From contig JBBBDQ010001186.1 in NCBI GenBank assembly GCA_037127315.1, positions 1,050,001 through 1,114,000 on the forward strand: 64,000 bases of DNA. Reading direction: 5' to 3'. This stretch comes from Ascarosepion bandense (lineage: Eukaryota; Mollusca; Cephalopoda; Sepiida; Sepiidae). A program made the position numbers and the translations under genes. The notes beneath the pieces are model-generated. The model was not told where the DNA came from. It made no database searches and worked only from the letters and a program-made list of their open reading frames with translations. Positions 39,931 through 50,319 of the stretch are shown here, in pieces (the first letter of the stretch is position 1; each line of letters begins with the position of its first letter).

Positions 39931-41035
39931 ATACTCAAAAAGAAAAAAGTATTACTAGACACAAAACTTATATAAAACCAGCAATAATTTGTTGAAAGAA
40001 AAAGGTATTACCAGCAATAAATAAATAAAAATTTAGTTGGCAATAAATGATTTGATTTATTTGCCATGAATACAAAACCATAGAATACACAATCAGAAAT
40101 GTTGTTTTATTCGTGATTATAATTTATGTAGATACCGACCAAATATCATGCAGATGTAGTAGTAAAAATACTACTTTGCTTTTTATGGCTTCTTGTATTC
40201 CTGTTGTTATATAAAATTAACGTTGTTTGTTAAGACTACGCTGTCTTTCCCTAATGGATTCTTTTTTTTTAATGAAGGCCATGGGATTATTCTAAACGGT
40301 TTAATGACGAGCAGTCCCGCAGCAATATTTTTTGTATCGAATCCCGACACAACAAATTTTGACGTCTATACATCCAAAAACTATGTATTTTCACGGCTGA
40401 TATATTTTCAAAGCTTTAACATATAAAATGACTCACACACACACACACACACACACACGAACACACACAAAAACACGCACACATTCACACATATCCCTTC
40501 CTCCACTCCACCCAATTCTCGCGTATATCCCTTCCTCCACTCTCTTCTATCTGTATCTCTCTCAAAACCTCATTTATTGCTTAACTCAGTTACCGAAGAA
40601 GGGTACATTCTGATTCCACTCCAGATATTTAAGTACGTTGCCACTCATCTTAATCCTTTCCTTAATCTAATCACTCGCATGAGTGAGTCTGACACCTGCT
40701 GTAAACTACCGTGAACTCCTAACAAACCCACATCAAGTGTCTACTACAAGGCGACCAACAGTAATAATGGACTTAGACATTCTAAGCTTTTCGCGAGGTA
40801 TCTCAAACATCACAAGAAATCACCAACGCTTCTCTTTAAAGGATCAGATCAAATTTAAAACTTTCCACTTTACCTTTAAGGTCTTTAATGGCCTGCTTCT
40901 GAAATATCATTGAAATCTGATAGAAATTATGTAATGAAAGACTTCTGTTCTGCTATCCGATATTATATATCGGTGTTTACGACGCCTGGTAGCAATCTCC
41001 TGATGTGTTGCACAGAGCTGTTCTCTTCTCACCTG
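39931..41035. other. Unassigned, with (AC)n
   Basis: (AC)n at 40432-40460. The 76-codon frame at 40683-40913 has no recognisable domain and no relatives in the window. No gene called. Confidence 0.4.
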
Positions 41036-41539
41036 AGGATTATTGCTTAAGCCAAACTGATGCCTTCAAACCTGACGCAAAAACTGGATAATCCAAAGAG
41101 ATATTTAAAGAACATACTACCAGAGAGAAATATACAAAGAAAATGCCCAAGTCTGATCTGCTCACAATTTATAGCTGCTTGTTGTTTTATAAGCAAAAAC
41201 ACTTTTTGCCACAAAGAATACATAAGAGAAAAGAAACACTTTTTGTCACAAGGAGTACATTGGAGAAACCTGAATGTGTTTAAATAAAAGAACACAAAAC
41301 GAATCGTTGAATGCTAAATTTATATTAGCCAACTTAGGCCAAAAATATTTCAAATGCTTTGTTTATGTGCAATATTTTCAATAATTTTTTCCCATATATT
41401 TTTATTAGTTGCTAGTATAATTTTTAAATACTGACAAAACATCAATAATTTCAATTAAAAACAACGAAAAACTCATTGTTGTAACATTGACAGTTAAGAC
41501 GACAAAAAACGAGATAACTCGTGGTCGGTGTCTCGATAA
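41036..41539. other. Unassigned sequence
   Basis: A frame at 41060-41287 has a weak EYIREKKHFLSQG phrase that loosely recalls a zinc-finger linker, without paired Cys and His. Not called as a gene. Confidence 0.35.
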
Positions 41540-41690
41540 AACTACATTTTTTATTCAAGCAAGGTGAGACCACTAGCGCACAGAGAGTACAATGAGAGAA
41601 AAGACTGGATACCGAAGAAAGTATTGAAGATGAATGGGATTCAAGGAGATAGAAGATGGCAACTGACATTGCATTTACAGTTTTTTAATG
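41540..41690 (-). pseudogene. Jockey-like LINE 3' fragment
   Basis: Minus strand: CTGTAAATGCAATGTCAGTT, then CCATCTTCTATCTC, and the tail GTGGTCTCACCTTGCTTGAA. Diverged 3' end only. Confidence 0.65.
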
Positions 41691-42231
41691 TGTATGTGCG
41701 TTGTGGTGCAGTGAATATCGACTCGGAACGACAATCGGAGTTCGAATTCCAGTTGAGTTCCTTGCATTCACTTACGTACAAATACCCTTGGGAAAGGTAT
41801 TAATCCGTCTCTTCCCTCCAGTTATGGGTTAAATAATAGGACAGATTGGGTTCTATAGCCTTGACTGACAACCAGTCTACCGCAGAAAGCAATGTAAACC
41901 TACTGCGTGTCTCACCTATGTCACTTAACTGACTGAATATATTAGTTGAAAACATGATTAAGGCTCCTACTGGGCATAAAGTGGGGGATTAGTTTTATAT
42001 TGTTACGTAGTAATAAACTGATTACTACTTATTAATATAATACATATCTTCATCCTCTGGCTATGAGTTAAATAACAGGACAGATTGGGTTCTATAGCCT
42101 TGATTGGCAACCAATCTACCGCAGAAAGCAATGGCAACCTACCGCGGGATAATCTTCTGCCATCTCAGTCATGTCTCTTTCGAGACATGATCGCCCAAAG
42201 CGTGCGTCACGTATGGCACTTAACTGACTGA
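41691..42231 (+). mobile_element. Composite S1 SINE dimer with palindromic linker, copy 1
   Basis: S1 head and body (41694-41937, with internal deletion) is joined to a ~115-bp linker containing GGGGGATTAGTTTTATATTG...AATAAACTGAT. The S1 3' part follows (42060-42231, starting CTATGAGTTAAATAACAGG). The same order, with the same linker, recurs inverted at 55833-56405. Confidence 0.88.
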
Positions 42232-42429
42232 GCTATCAGGAAAGCAAGTAAATGGAATAAGAATTATCACATGATTTTGGCAGTCAATGTGTTAATACTG
42301 AAAATTTACAAAAGATGAATTTACATTCTTCATGAGCCTTCGCCTGAGAACCGAACAAAACGTTCCACCATCTGCAGGTGTGTTTTAAACAGGAATTTCA
42401 AATTATCATTTTTGCATCGCATTAGTACA

Positions 42430-42480
42430 AGATGTGCGTTGTGGTATAGTGGATATCGGCCCGGAACAAGAAATCGGAAA
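42430..42480 (+). mobile_element. S1 SINE 5' fragment
   Basis: Only the head (GATGTGCGTTGTGGTATAGT ... GAAATCGG). Confidence 0.8.
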
Positions 42481-42554
42481 TTTGTGGAGTTCCATAATAT
42501 ATATCTTGAATAAAATATTTAACGAAATGCGAGTGTTACGACGTTTATCGTTGC

Positions 42555-42730
42555 TGGAAGTTGAATCGGTAAGTCGATTTCAAATTCCGATCTAAATAAT
42601 TATGTTCATTTTTTCACTGGTGTCCTTGGGAAAGGCATGAATCCCTCACTTCTTGGTAGCTGGGTTAATTAACAGTATTAACCGGGTTCTCTAAACTTGG
42701 ATGACAACCAGACTAATAGAAAGAAAAACT
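42555..42730 (+). mobile_element. Diverged S1-related SINE body
   Basis: Weak match to S1: TTCAAATTCCGATCT, CTTGGGAAAGGCATGAATCC, GTTAATTAACAGTATTAACC, GACAACCAGACTA. Likely an older subfamily. Confidence 0.5.
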
Positions 42731-43265
42731 ACTACTCTATCTTTTCACTGAAGTCATGGCAGTTTACGGATAATAAAGAAAAAAGAATTTATCACCTGTG
42801 TCATGAAAGGATTATTTACTCGACGTTTGGACTGAGCAAACTTAAGTAGGTTTATATTGTATACAATCTTATTCAAGGCACTTTGGTTGGAACTTTATTA
42901 CCTCCGTTTAATGGATTCAGATGAAACTTTCAGGGATGATTGGGCTCATGACTGACATGAAGTGATTAGGTTTTGGGTTCGATCTGGCATGGGATAAAGT
43001 TTCTGAGTTATTTTTCCGGTTTTATTTATAAAATTTAATTTTTGCCTTTCAAATGCAAAATACTGAATTACCTCCCCTTTTTCGTTTTAATTTTCAGAGC
43101 CGTCGAGTTCATTTTTTATATTTTCACTCTTAAAAATGGTCAAGTTCATTGCAGTATTTTTTTCTCATTTTAATAATAATCTCTTGCTAATCCCTGGGAT
43201 AATGTAGGTATTGTGATGGCGGAGGATGTTTGGTCTTTGACTGTTCTTTCTAGTTTTTATATTGT
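42731..43265. other. Unassigned sequence
   Basis: No recognisable element or gene. Confidence 0.4.
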
Positions 43266-43269
43266 ATTT

Positions 43270-44110
43270 TGTATCTTTTTTTACTTGGCTGTAATTGGAA
43301 GATCAACATTTTAATGAGGTTCAAAAATCTTTGTTACTGGCAACTGATCTCTCCTCTTACTTAGCTCTAACATCTCAATTGGTTAAAAAAATTCCCACTT
43401 GCATTCAATGCCTCGAAAACCAAATTAGTTACAGTCCATCATTGCCGATTAGACATGAACTATCACCAATCACGATTAATGGAAGTTGCCTAAGACAGAC
43501 CCTCTACCTTGAGCGCCTATTGAGCCTTAAACTTAACTCAAACCGCAAATAAAATTTTTACATACAATCCATAGCTAAAGATGATGGGGAAAATGTACTG
43601 CTTCAGTAAGTACCTGACTCTTCGCGCTAACCTATACCTTTACAAGGGGAAAATCAGACCCCAAATGGGTTACAGCTGCCATATATGGTCAGGAGCTGCT
43701 CAGTCTTCACTTTCCAGTCTCGACAGAGTCCAAAAGCATCTACGCGTTCTTGTGCATGACAAATTAATTTCCACCCTACAACCCCTTTCCTCGCAAACGA
43801 AATGTCGCAAGCCTCTCACTGTTCTATCGCTATTTCAATGGAAAGTGTTCAGACAAACTATATTACTTAGTTACACTAGTTCTTACCTTCACGGTTAAGC
43901 CACGCTATGCCACGCACAATGTAGCGAACCACCCTCCCGATCGTATTTCATTGGTGAGATATAAGTTCCACTCGAGCAACTTCTTTTCGTGAACCACTAA
44001 TTTGTCGAACCGGCTCCCAAGAGGATGCTTCCCTGATCACTACAATCGTAACCTGTTCAAGTCTAGGGTTAATCGTTATCTTCCCCACATGTCCGCATAA
44101 ACTGTGCCGT
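43270..44110 (+). pseudogene. Decayed jockey-like LINE, RT C-terminal half
   Basis: An 85-codon frame (43295-43552) holds the segment after the catalytic box (SPITINGSCLRQ, LERLLSLKLN). Then 43581-43898 gives YLYKGKIRPQMGYSCHIWSG and SSLDRVQKHLRVLVHD (the K-x-x-I-R-P-x-x-E/G-Y-x-x-H-x-W region) in a shifted frame. RLPRGCFPDHYNRNLF lies near 44000-44060. Multiple frameshifts. Confidence 0.82.
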
Positions 44111-44394
44111 TTACCCTGTCTACTAAAGTGAACATCACCGTAAAAAAATAAAAAAAATACTCAAACTAGTTGAATCAAGTCTCTTCTATTGCTACATTCA
44201 GCCGGTATGATTTACGCTCTTCCTCTGGTGTGCGCTTCATGAAAAAGAAACTAACATTAGGATCGTTTATCTCGCTAATATTTCAATTAGTAAATTGAAG
44301 AATGCATTTGTAATTTACAAGTGCCTCAGCAATCATGATAATTTGTATTTATACATTGACCTCACTGGAATGGAGAATGTTTTTTTTTTTTTTC

Positions 44395-44705
44395 GTTTTT
44401 TTTTTTTAATTTTCACCCCAAGCAAGGTAATAAAGTCACTACAACGCAAGGGGTTACTGAGTGTGAAAGAATATGATAAAAAGAAAGCACTATTAAGAGG
44501 TGAGAACATTAAAAGAACCGGAAATGAGAGAACAGAAGATAGCAATTGATATTGTATTAAAATTTTTGACCATCAAAGTTGACTGGAAAGCAAGAAGCCA
44601 GAAGAGAGTTCCACATTTAGCTATTTCAATGTGGAAATGATGAGACCATACTGCCAATCTCGTGCTGCACGTAAATTCATAAGGTCTAGCTATCAAAGAG
44701 GAAAG
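44395..44705 (-). pseudogene. Jockey-like LINE 3' fragment
   Basis: 67-codon frame 44493-44696 (RPYEFTCSTRLAVWSHHF..., VKNFNTISIAIFCSL), the RT C-terminal tail. Then the 3' tail TTGCTTGGGGTGAAAATT and poly-A at 44400. Confidence 0.75.
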
Positions 44706-44749
44706 TTAGAAAAAATTGGTATAAAATCATTGTTATCAAAGCTTCGTTG

Positions 44750-45545
44750 GCATTACCGAATGTGATATACACTTGAGGAAGACCGAAGAACATATCGGTT
44801 GAAAAAAAACAAAAAACAAAAAAAAAACAGTGATCAAAGCAAGAACATACACGTTTGAATAATTCATAGAATAAAAACATGTTTGTTATATGTTTTTCAT
44901 AGCTTTTTATTTAACCTCTACGATTGTATTTACTACGACAGCAGTTAAATTACAGTTGATATTTCTAAAGTTTCAAAATTCTTCTACATTACACGTAATT
45001 ATTTTTCGTTTTAACCGAATTTTTACAACAGAATTTAACCCATTCTCAAAAGGAAAAAAAACAAAAATTTAGAAAGAAATTTTTTTAAATGTATAAAAAA
45101 TGTTAAAGACATTAATTACTTCTTCATGACTGGGACGAGAGTCACTTAAATGATGCGAAAAAAATATGGGGTGGGTTCAAGAGTTTGGTAAATTTGAGAA
45201 AATGAAGTTTGAGTGCTTGATATTTCTGTGAGCTTATAAGTTTTGGTTGGTGTGTTCTAGAAAAGAAATGAAGTAACAGGAGATAAAACTAAAATCAGCT
45301 GTAGAATAACATTCAATAAAACAGACACTGGAAGCAAATACCAGAAAAAGCAAGTATTTTCAACATTTAACTTAGAACAAAAGAAAACCAGGTCTGTTAG
45401 CAATGAAGGAAATCTCATTGACTAGAATCTCGATAGAAACATTAGCTCTTATCATAGGATATTTTCTAATACTACGATAGATATATATAAAAGTGGACAT
45501 TGAAGTCAACACCCAGTAGCGATAGTCCAATTCATGCTGTCATTC
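44750..45545. other. Unassigned AT-rich sequence
   Basis: CTTGAGGAAGACCGAAGAAC, then ATATCGGTTGAAAA near 44770 resembles the GAAGA...GAAAC end motif of Penelope-like repeats. The rest is unrecognised. Confidence 0.35.
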
Positions 45546-45549
45546 ATCA

Positions 45550-45550
<1 letters not shown>

Positions 45551-45578
<28 letters not shown>
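45551..45578. repeat. (TG)n microsatellite
   Basis: Pure TG tract. Confidence 0.95.
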
Positions 45579-45580
<2 letters not shown>

Positions 45581-45616
45581 ATTTCAGATAAAGTATATCT
45601 GTAAAAGGACAATATG

Positions 45617-45750
45617 AATAAAGACAAAAGGAAAACTTATCTTAGCCGACTCGTTTCATTCCCTAAGGGACTTTATCGAGGCACATTTGCCTTCATAAAG
45701 TCCCCCAGAAGAAGACGTCTGCTAAGATAATGTTTTCCTTTTGTCTTTAT
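45617..45750. repeat. Fold-back with 31-bp arms
   Basis: ATAAAGACAAAAGGAAAACT...TATCTTAGC at the left and its complement at 45719-45750. A second nested pair (GGGACTTTAT / ATAAAGTCCC) is inside. Non-coding. Confidence 0.85.
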
Positions 45751-46059
45751 GTATATTTACGGGGCTTTTTAGTGGTTATTTTGAAATGGTAAGGTCAAGT
45801 GCTTATTCAAAAAACTCCACTATGAGGTTGCCGTGACGCGTAAGTTAAAATAATACGAAGTAACTATTGGTTTTTGTTGCATTTGTAAAATGGGATTCAT
45901 ACCTGGTTAATGAACGGGAATAATTTATGTACAATTGAAAGAACGAAGACGGGCGTTAGGGAAGTCTGTAATGTGACGCAGAAGAAGTAGATCCATTGTT
46001 GCTGCAACTTCGTAGTGGTTGGCACCTTGTAGAAAACGGGAAGTTGTTATGGCATATCA

Positions 46060-46610
46060 TAAGGTAGAAGTTACAAAAAAAAACACCGATTTTTGTTGGA
46101 ATATGACTAAGAGTTTCGAAGAAATATATGATCGCAAAAAGCAACATTTTCCATTAATTTTTTACTCACCCTGTGTCAATTAAAATATTTATTTGCATAT
46201 TAAGGCATCAGACCTTGAGCTACCAGTGACTTAATTTTGGTTGAATTTGAGTGAATCTTCTTGGAGAAATGCATAAAAAGGCACAACAGACCACCCGAAA
46301 TTATGTTTGTCGTTAATTTTATACAAATTCTATACATTAATTCGTAAAATTTTTGTGTATATCAAAGGTTCGAACCCTAATCTACACGTTACCCGATTTT
46401 GGTTGAATTCGCATAAGGCGTCTCGGAGGAGAAGAGTTGATAAATTATAAGCGTTTCAGTGAAATCTGCTGTACCCTGTAAATCGATTCGAAACATTTTT
46501 GAGTACATCAAACGTTAATGTCATGATCACCAAGTGACCCCATTTTGATTGAAATTTGACCAATAGTTTCAAAGGAGTAGTGTTCGTTAGAATGAAGGCA
46601 CACAAACACA
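46060..46610 (+). repeat. Degenerate tandem repeat, ~130-145 bp period
   Basis: Four loosely related units, each with a form of ATTTTGGTTGAATTTG, then AGTTTCGAAGGAG-like and AAA. Ends in (CA)/(ACAG)-rich sequence. Very diverged. Confidence 0.5.
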
Positions 46611-46633
46611 CAGACAGATTGACAGACATAGCC

Positions 46634-46635
<2 letters not shown>

Positions 46636-46693
<58 letters not shown>
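46636..46693. repeat. (TA)n-(TG)n microsatellite
   Basis: Short TA then pure TG. Confidence 0.97.
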
Positions 46694-46694
<1 letters not shown>

Positions 46695-46727
46695 AGATTA
46701 AATAAGCTGCAAGCATTGCTTATTTTT

Positions 46728-46876
46728 AATAAAATCCGTTCATACTCACGGATAATCTTTCGCGTGTTATAATTGAAAGATGTCATAAATGAATTGTAAC
46801 TTTGACAGATGATTTTATTATTCATTTCAATTATAATACGCGAAAGATTATCCGTGAGTATGAACGGATTTTATTG
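46728..46876. repeat. Fold-back with ~50-bp arms
   Basis: Left arm 46728-46778 begins AATAAAATCCGTTCATACTC; right arm 46826-46876 is its complement with one or two changes. Loop about 47 bp. Confidence 0.92.
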
Positions 46877-46947
46877 AAAAAAAGCAGACACAATGTACGC
46901 AATTTGTTTAATCTAAAATTTGTTGCCTAAATACACAAATTTAATAT

Positions 46948-47176
46948 ATATAGTCATCTGCAGACAGCTTTGTTTCGCTGTATCACAGATCATCAGTACG
47001 GTTAGACATCCGATTGTTTTTACCCAGGACTGAAACCCGATCGAATTCGCGTCAGTCGGCGATTCTTCCCCTGAGCTATGGGCGGTCGGTAGAAGGGGGC
47101 AGGCTTTTAGCGTATGATGTATCATACGCCAGTAATTAGAGTGGTCCAATTCATTACTGAATGAGCAATGCGTAGA
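46948..47176 (-). mobile_element. Hammerhead-bearing SINE H1, copy 1
   Basis: Minus strand, in order: AATGAATTGGACCACTCTAA and TACTGGCGTATGATACA; tRNA-like segment with A box (ATAGCTCAGGGGAAGA) and B-box-like GGGTTTCAGTCC (47085-47030); then the ribozyme and the end GATGACTATATATA. The tRNA-like part suggests pol III transcription. Same layout as 47937-48178. Confidence 0.85.
46957..47001 (-). ncRNA. Hammerhead ribozyme, type I, H1 copy 1
   Basis: Core CTGATGA (46990-46996), stem II TCTGT-GAT-ACAGC (four pairs, closing pair lost), GAAAC (46972-46976), short stem III with a six-base gap, and a GTC cleavage triplet (46963-46965). Stem I strands CCGTA and TGCAG pair at three to four positions. 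Compared with copy 2 the fold is slightly damaged but the core is complete. Confidence 0.75.
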
Positions 47177-47249
47177 TGATAGAGTAGCTACTGCTTTTTC
47201 AAAGTCTACCATTCTTCCAGAGGGCTCAATCAGGGTGTGAGAGCGTATA

Positions 47250-47330
47250 TATATATTAGTCATTCACACTGTTTCACTGTATCATAGCTCATCAGTGTAT
47301 ATACGGTCGTCTCCTAGTTTAAGTTGGTGG
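47250..47330 (-). mobile_element. H1 fragment with mutated hammerhead
   Basis: Minus strand: CTGATGA (47289-47295), GCTATGATACAGT with weakened stem II, GAAAC (47271-47275), then GTGAATGACTAATATATA. The cleavage triplet has become GTG, which should not cleave. Confidence 0.75.
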
Positions 47331-47690
47331 ATGCTGCCATAATCTTTGCCTTCAGTCTGTCTTTGGCGTTACAAGGAGTTTTGTATGGCTTTCGCTCAAC
47401 TGCGCCCTACACATCATAATCACGGGTGTTGCAGTCTGAGAAATTAGGTGCAAAGTGTGACGTGGTCGCAGAAATTGTCTGACACCATGAATGGGTGATC
47501 CTGCTTGTGTGGCATGATACAGAGTCCTGTTGCCAGACATAGGGTCTTCCAGCAGTCACCCTCTTGACTCAGAGCAGCACTGCTGCCTCCTTAAGACACT
47601 TGATATAGGACGCTGTGTTGATTCTGAGGCCATGTGGGGAGATGGATGAATGTATAATGTCGATGTAACACTGTTAGTCTGTTCCTTATG
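47331..47690 (-). pseudogene. mariner-like DDE transposase relic
   Basis: The minus strand in one frame reads PHGLRINTASYIKCLKEA, GRPYVWQQDSVSCHTSRITH (the second catalytic Asp block, QQD-x2-x-x-H), then NFSDCNTRDYDV, a stop, GAVERKPYKTPCNAKDRLKA and KIMAASTNLN. These are blocks of a known mariner-like family (WQQD...DCNP-x-DY). The third-Asp region DCNPLDY is DCNTRDY here. At least two in-frame stops. N-terminal half absent. Confidence 0.85.
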
Positions 47691-47930
47691 CACACACTTG
47701 AAAACAAGCATCGGCGGACCCTGGATTTTTTATTAAATTATGAAGATGGCTCATGTGAGCCGAAAGCTTAGAACCAACTTAATAAAAATTATCCAAATGT
47801 TGGAGAATTTTTGTCTTTATTTTCAACTGAAATTAAAGCTAAAATACGATGTTTAGAACGGCTCATGATTAAACATAATAAACATTTATTGCCTCTAATA
47901 TTTAACAGTATATGTTTAGAAAAAAATATA
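47691..47930. other. Unassigned, Penelope-like end motif
   Basis: TGAAGATGGCTCATGTGAGC, then CGAAAGCTTAG near 47742-47772 has the hairpin-plus-CGAAA form seen at ends of Penelope-like repeats. No RT or GIY-YIG coding nearby. Confidence 0.4.
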
Positions 47931-47936
47931 TATATA

Positions 47937-48178
47937 TATTAGTCATCCACATACAAGCCTGTTTCGCTGTATCACAGCTCATCAGTGTGGCTAGACGCAT
48001 CCACTTACTTCTGGTCGGGATCGAAACTCAACCGATTTGGTGTTAGTCGGAGTCGCTACACCCTAAGCCATCGACGCATGGAATCAGAGAATGGAAATTT
48101 TAACGTGTTGCGTAGAAGCTGTGTATACACACGCCAGTCACCGAGAGAACTCAATTCATTTCTGAAGAGCCACGCATA
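47937..48178 (-). mobile_element. Hammerhead-bearing SINE H1, copy 2 (best)
   Basis: Minus strand: AATGAATTGAGTTCTCTCGG, GACTGGCGTGTG, a tRNA-like stretch (GTCGATGGCTTAGGGTGTAG, B-box-like GAGTTTCGATCCCGACC, about 48080-48010), GTGGATGCGTCTAG, the ribozyme at 47990-47947, then ATGACTAATATATA continuing as (TA)n. Shares order and sequence with 46948-47176, 50318-50512 and 30019-30090. Confidence 0.88.
47947..47990 (-). ncRNA. Hammerhead ribozyme, type I, H1 copy 2
   Basis: All elements are present on the minus strand. Stem I CCACA pairs with TGTGG (five pairs). Core CTGATGA at 47979-47985. Stem II GCTGT-GAT-ACAGC is five perfect pairs. GAAAC is at 47961-47965. Minimal stem III has C-G and A-U over a GGCT loop. 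Cleavage triplet GTA is at 47954-47952, cutting after 47952. Very short stem III is usual for mobile-element hammerheads, which often act as dimers. Not tested; the fold was made by hand. Confidence 0.88.
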
Positions 48179-48212
48179 TATATACATATATATTTCTGAA
48201 GAGTCACGCATA

Positions 48213-48236
48213 TATGTGTGTGTGTGTGTGTGTGTG
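48213..48236. repeat. (TG)n microsatellite
   Basis: Short TG tract after ATATATA. Confidence 0.93.
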
Positions 48237-48390
48237 CAAAAATGGAATTTGGGAAAAACAGTTGAATCTTTAAACTTTTATTGTTTTCAACATTTCGCTC
48301 TCTAAGTTTATAATCTGATCTTCGAGAGATGTGGTACGATTTGAAGGCACGCTGATTTCTGCAAGGTATAATTGAAAGTTACTGTAACTT

Positions 48391-48790
48391 AAAAAGAAAT
48401 GATATATTTCATACTATTTTTTTAGTATTTATTGCCAAATGAAAATAGAATGGTTCTTTTGTTATTATTACTTTGCATAATTTTACAAAGCAAGGAAGCA
48501 AAGATTAACTCGTCCGTATCACCCTAAATTTTCTAAATGGTTCGTTTGTTATTATTACTTTGCAAAATTTTACAAAGCAAGGAAGCAAAGATTAACTCGT
48601 CCGAAACGCCCTAAATTTTATTCATTCTTTCATTAATAAAACTGCAATATAGGTAATTATTAAATATTTATAGCTTCATTTGATGCACATGTTATTGTGC
48701 AGTATTAACAAAAGAACCATTCTATTTTCATTTACAAAAATTCACTTGGTAATAAATACTAAAAAATAGTATGAAATACATCATTTTTTT
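48391..48790. mobile_element. Fold-back element with internal duplication
   Basis: Arms 48391-48463 and 48706-48790 are inverted copies (AGAAATGATATATTTCATAC ... ATAGAATGGTTCTTTTGTT). Inside, an ~87-bp block (ACAAAGCAAGGAAGCAAAGA, TTAACTCGTCCG) is directly duplicated at 48462 and 48549. Non-coding. Confidence 0.88.
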
Positions 48791-49465
48791 AAACGCTAAG
48801 TAGGCCTAATAATTATGGCCGGTAGTGTAGTTGTTCGTCCAATGCCGACGAATATTATTTTTTCATTTAATATTTGTGACAAAACCATTTCCAAAGTATT
48901 TATTGTTCCCAGAGTTATTAAACTGTTTTGTCGAAATCCGATATTCATATCAAGTCCTTCTTTAATTTCGGTTTCTTAGAGAAAAATGCCAACATCCTGG
49001 GGCAATAACTTCTTCTTTTTTCTTAACGAATCTTCTAAAATTAAACTTCCTGATTATAAAATCTTTGTACGCAATTGGAAGCATTTAACAAATTTTAATT
49101 AAGAAGTTGCCAGCATTTTACACTTAACAACCGGAGAAGTCATTATCTTCTCAGCCAAAACACTCGACAAAATAACTGAAAAAAAATGGAGGTCAAAATC
49201 GTTACCATGGTCACCTTGTTACTTAGAAACCCTGGTGATAATTTTTAAACGTTAATAAATATTGTGCTTACCATATTTTGGCGGATAAGCGAATGACTTT
49301 TCTGCTTGTCAAGAGTTAAAAGTTGGCAATTTAAAAATTTGTAAGCGCCTCTAATTGCGTATAAAGATTTTATGTTAGAAGACAATATTCAATAACTTCT
49401 TGTTCCGGTAATAACGATAACAGACACATAGATAACTTCAACAGGATTTCAATCATTATTCTTAA
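48791..49465. other. Unassigned sequence
   Basis: No element or coding region recognised. Confidence 0.4.
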
Positions 49466-49470
49466 TAGAC

Positions 49471-49513
49471 ACACACACACACACACACACGCGCGTGCGT
49501 GCGCGCGCGCACA
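49471..49513. repeat. (CA)n-(CG)n tract
   Basis: CA repeats pass into GCGTGCGCGCGC, a candidate Z-DNA-prone alternating run. Confidence 0.95.
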
Positions 49514-49984
49514 TATATATGTATGTGTTATGGTTTATTAAATGGCGAGTGTGCTAAAAATAGAAAAAGGTAGACACACTGACGCCAAGAATTTAAAATT
49601 GGGCGGCAAAACCATTAAACAATTTAACGGTTTCTTTTGGTAGGAGTAGGAGGAAGAAGTAGGAGTGAAGGACAGTAGTTTTGGTAGGAGATATGAAAAG
49701 AGGAAGACATTGTTAGTTGACAACTAGAGTTCAGAAGGGATAGACGCGTTTACTACTATCCTCCCAGAGTGAAGGGAATTCAGCTAGTCTGCTCCTGTAT
49801 CCACACACAAAAATTAACGGTTGTTAACTTGATGGAAAAACTTAAAGTTTTATATATAAAAAAATAAACGTCATTAATTCAAGTTTGTGTTATCTTCTAA
49901 TTATACAACACCAAGCAACACAACATATTTGTATAGTGTTGAGTTGTGATAATGATAAGCGCCAATACGGGTTTTTTGTTGTTG
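49514..49984. other. Unassigned sequence
   Basis: Short (GTT)n near 49977. No element recognised. Confidence 0.4.
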
Positions 49985-50259
49985 TTGTTGCTGTTTTCTT
50001 TTTTCAGTAGTTTTACTGATAAAAAGTATTTATGGAAGCAGGGTTTTTTGTTATCGTAGAATGCTCGATATCAGAGTAGAAAGAAAGCGTTAAAAGGATT
50101 AATGCAGTGAAGTTTGTCACCTAATTGAGCATGGTCATGCCAACTTGGAAGTTTCGTGAAAAAACACTTATGATGTGTGACGTTATCATAACGGTGTCCT
50201 CACGAAACTTCGAAGTCAGCATAAATTTGCTCAGTTAAGTGACAAACATCTCTACATTA

Positions 50260-50262
<3 letters not shown>
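49985..50262. repeat. Dispersed repeat F, copy 2, with inverted half
   Basis: Relative of 30091-30350. Here 50098-50165 and 50200-50262 form an inverted repeat (TTAATGCAGTGAAGTTTGTC ... GACAAACATCTCTACATTAA). Confidence 0.8.

Positions 50263-50263
<1 letters not shown>

Positions 50264-50317
<54 letters not shown>
50264..50317. repeat. (TA)n microsatellite
   Basis: Pure TA tract that replaces the 3' half of the neighbouring hammerhead. Confidence 0.97.

Positions 50318-50319
<2 letters not shown>

Noticed and set aside
40683..40913. Host gene candidate, 76 codons
   Set aside because: No recognisable domain, start context or neighbouring exons; indistinguishable from chance in this composition.
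41060..41295. Zinc-finger-like frame (EYIREKKHFLSQ)
   Set aside because: Lacks the paired Cys and His spacing, unlike the fragment at 34496.
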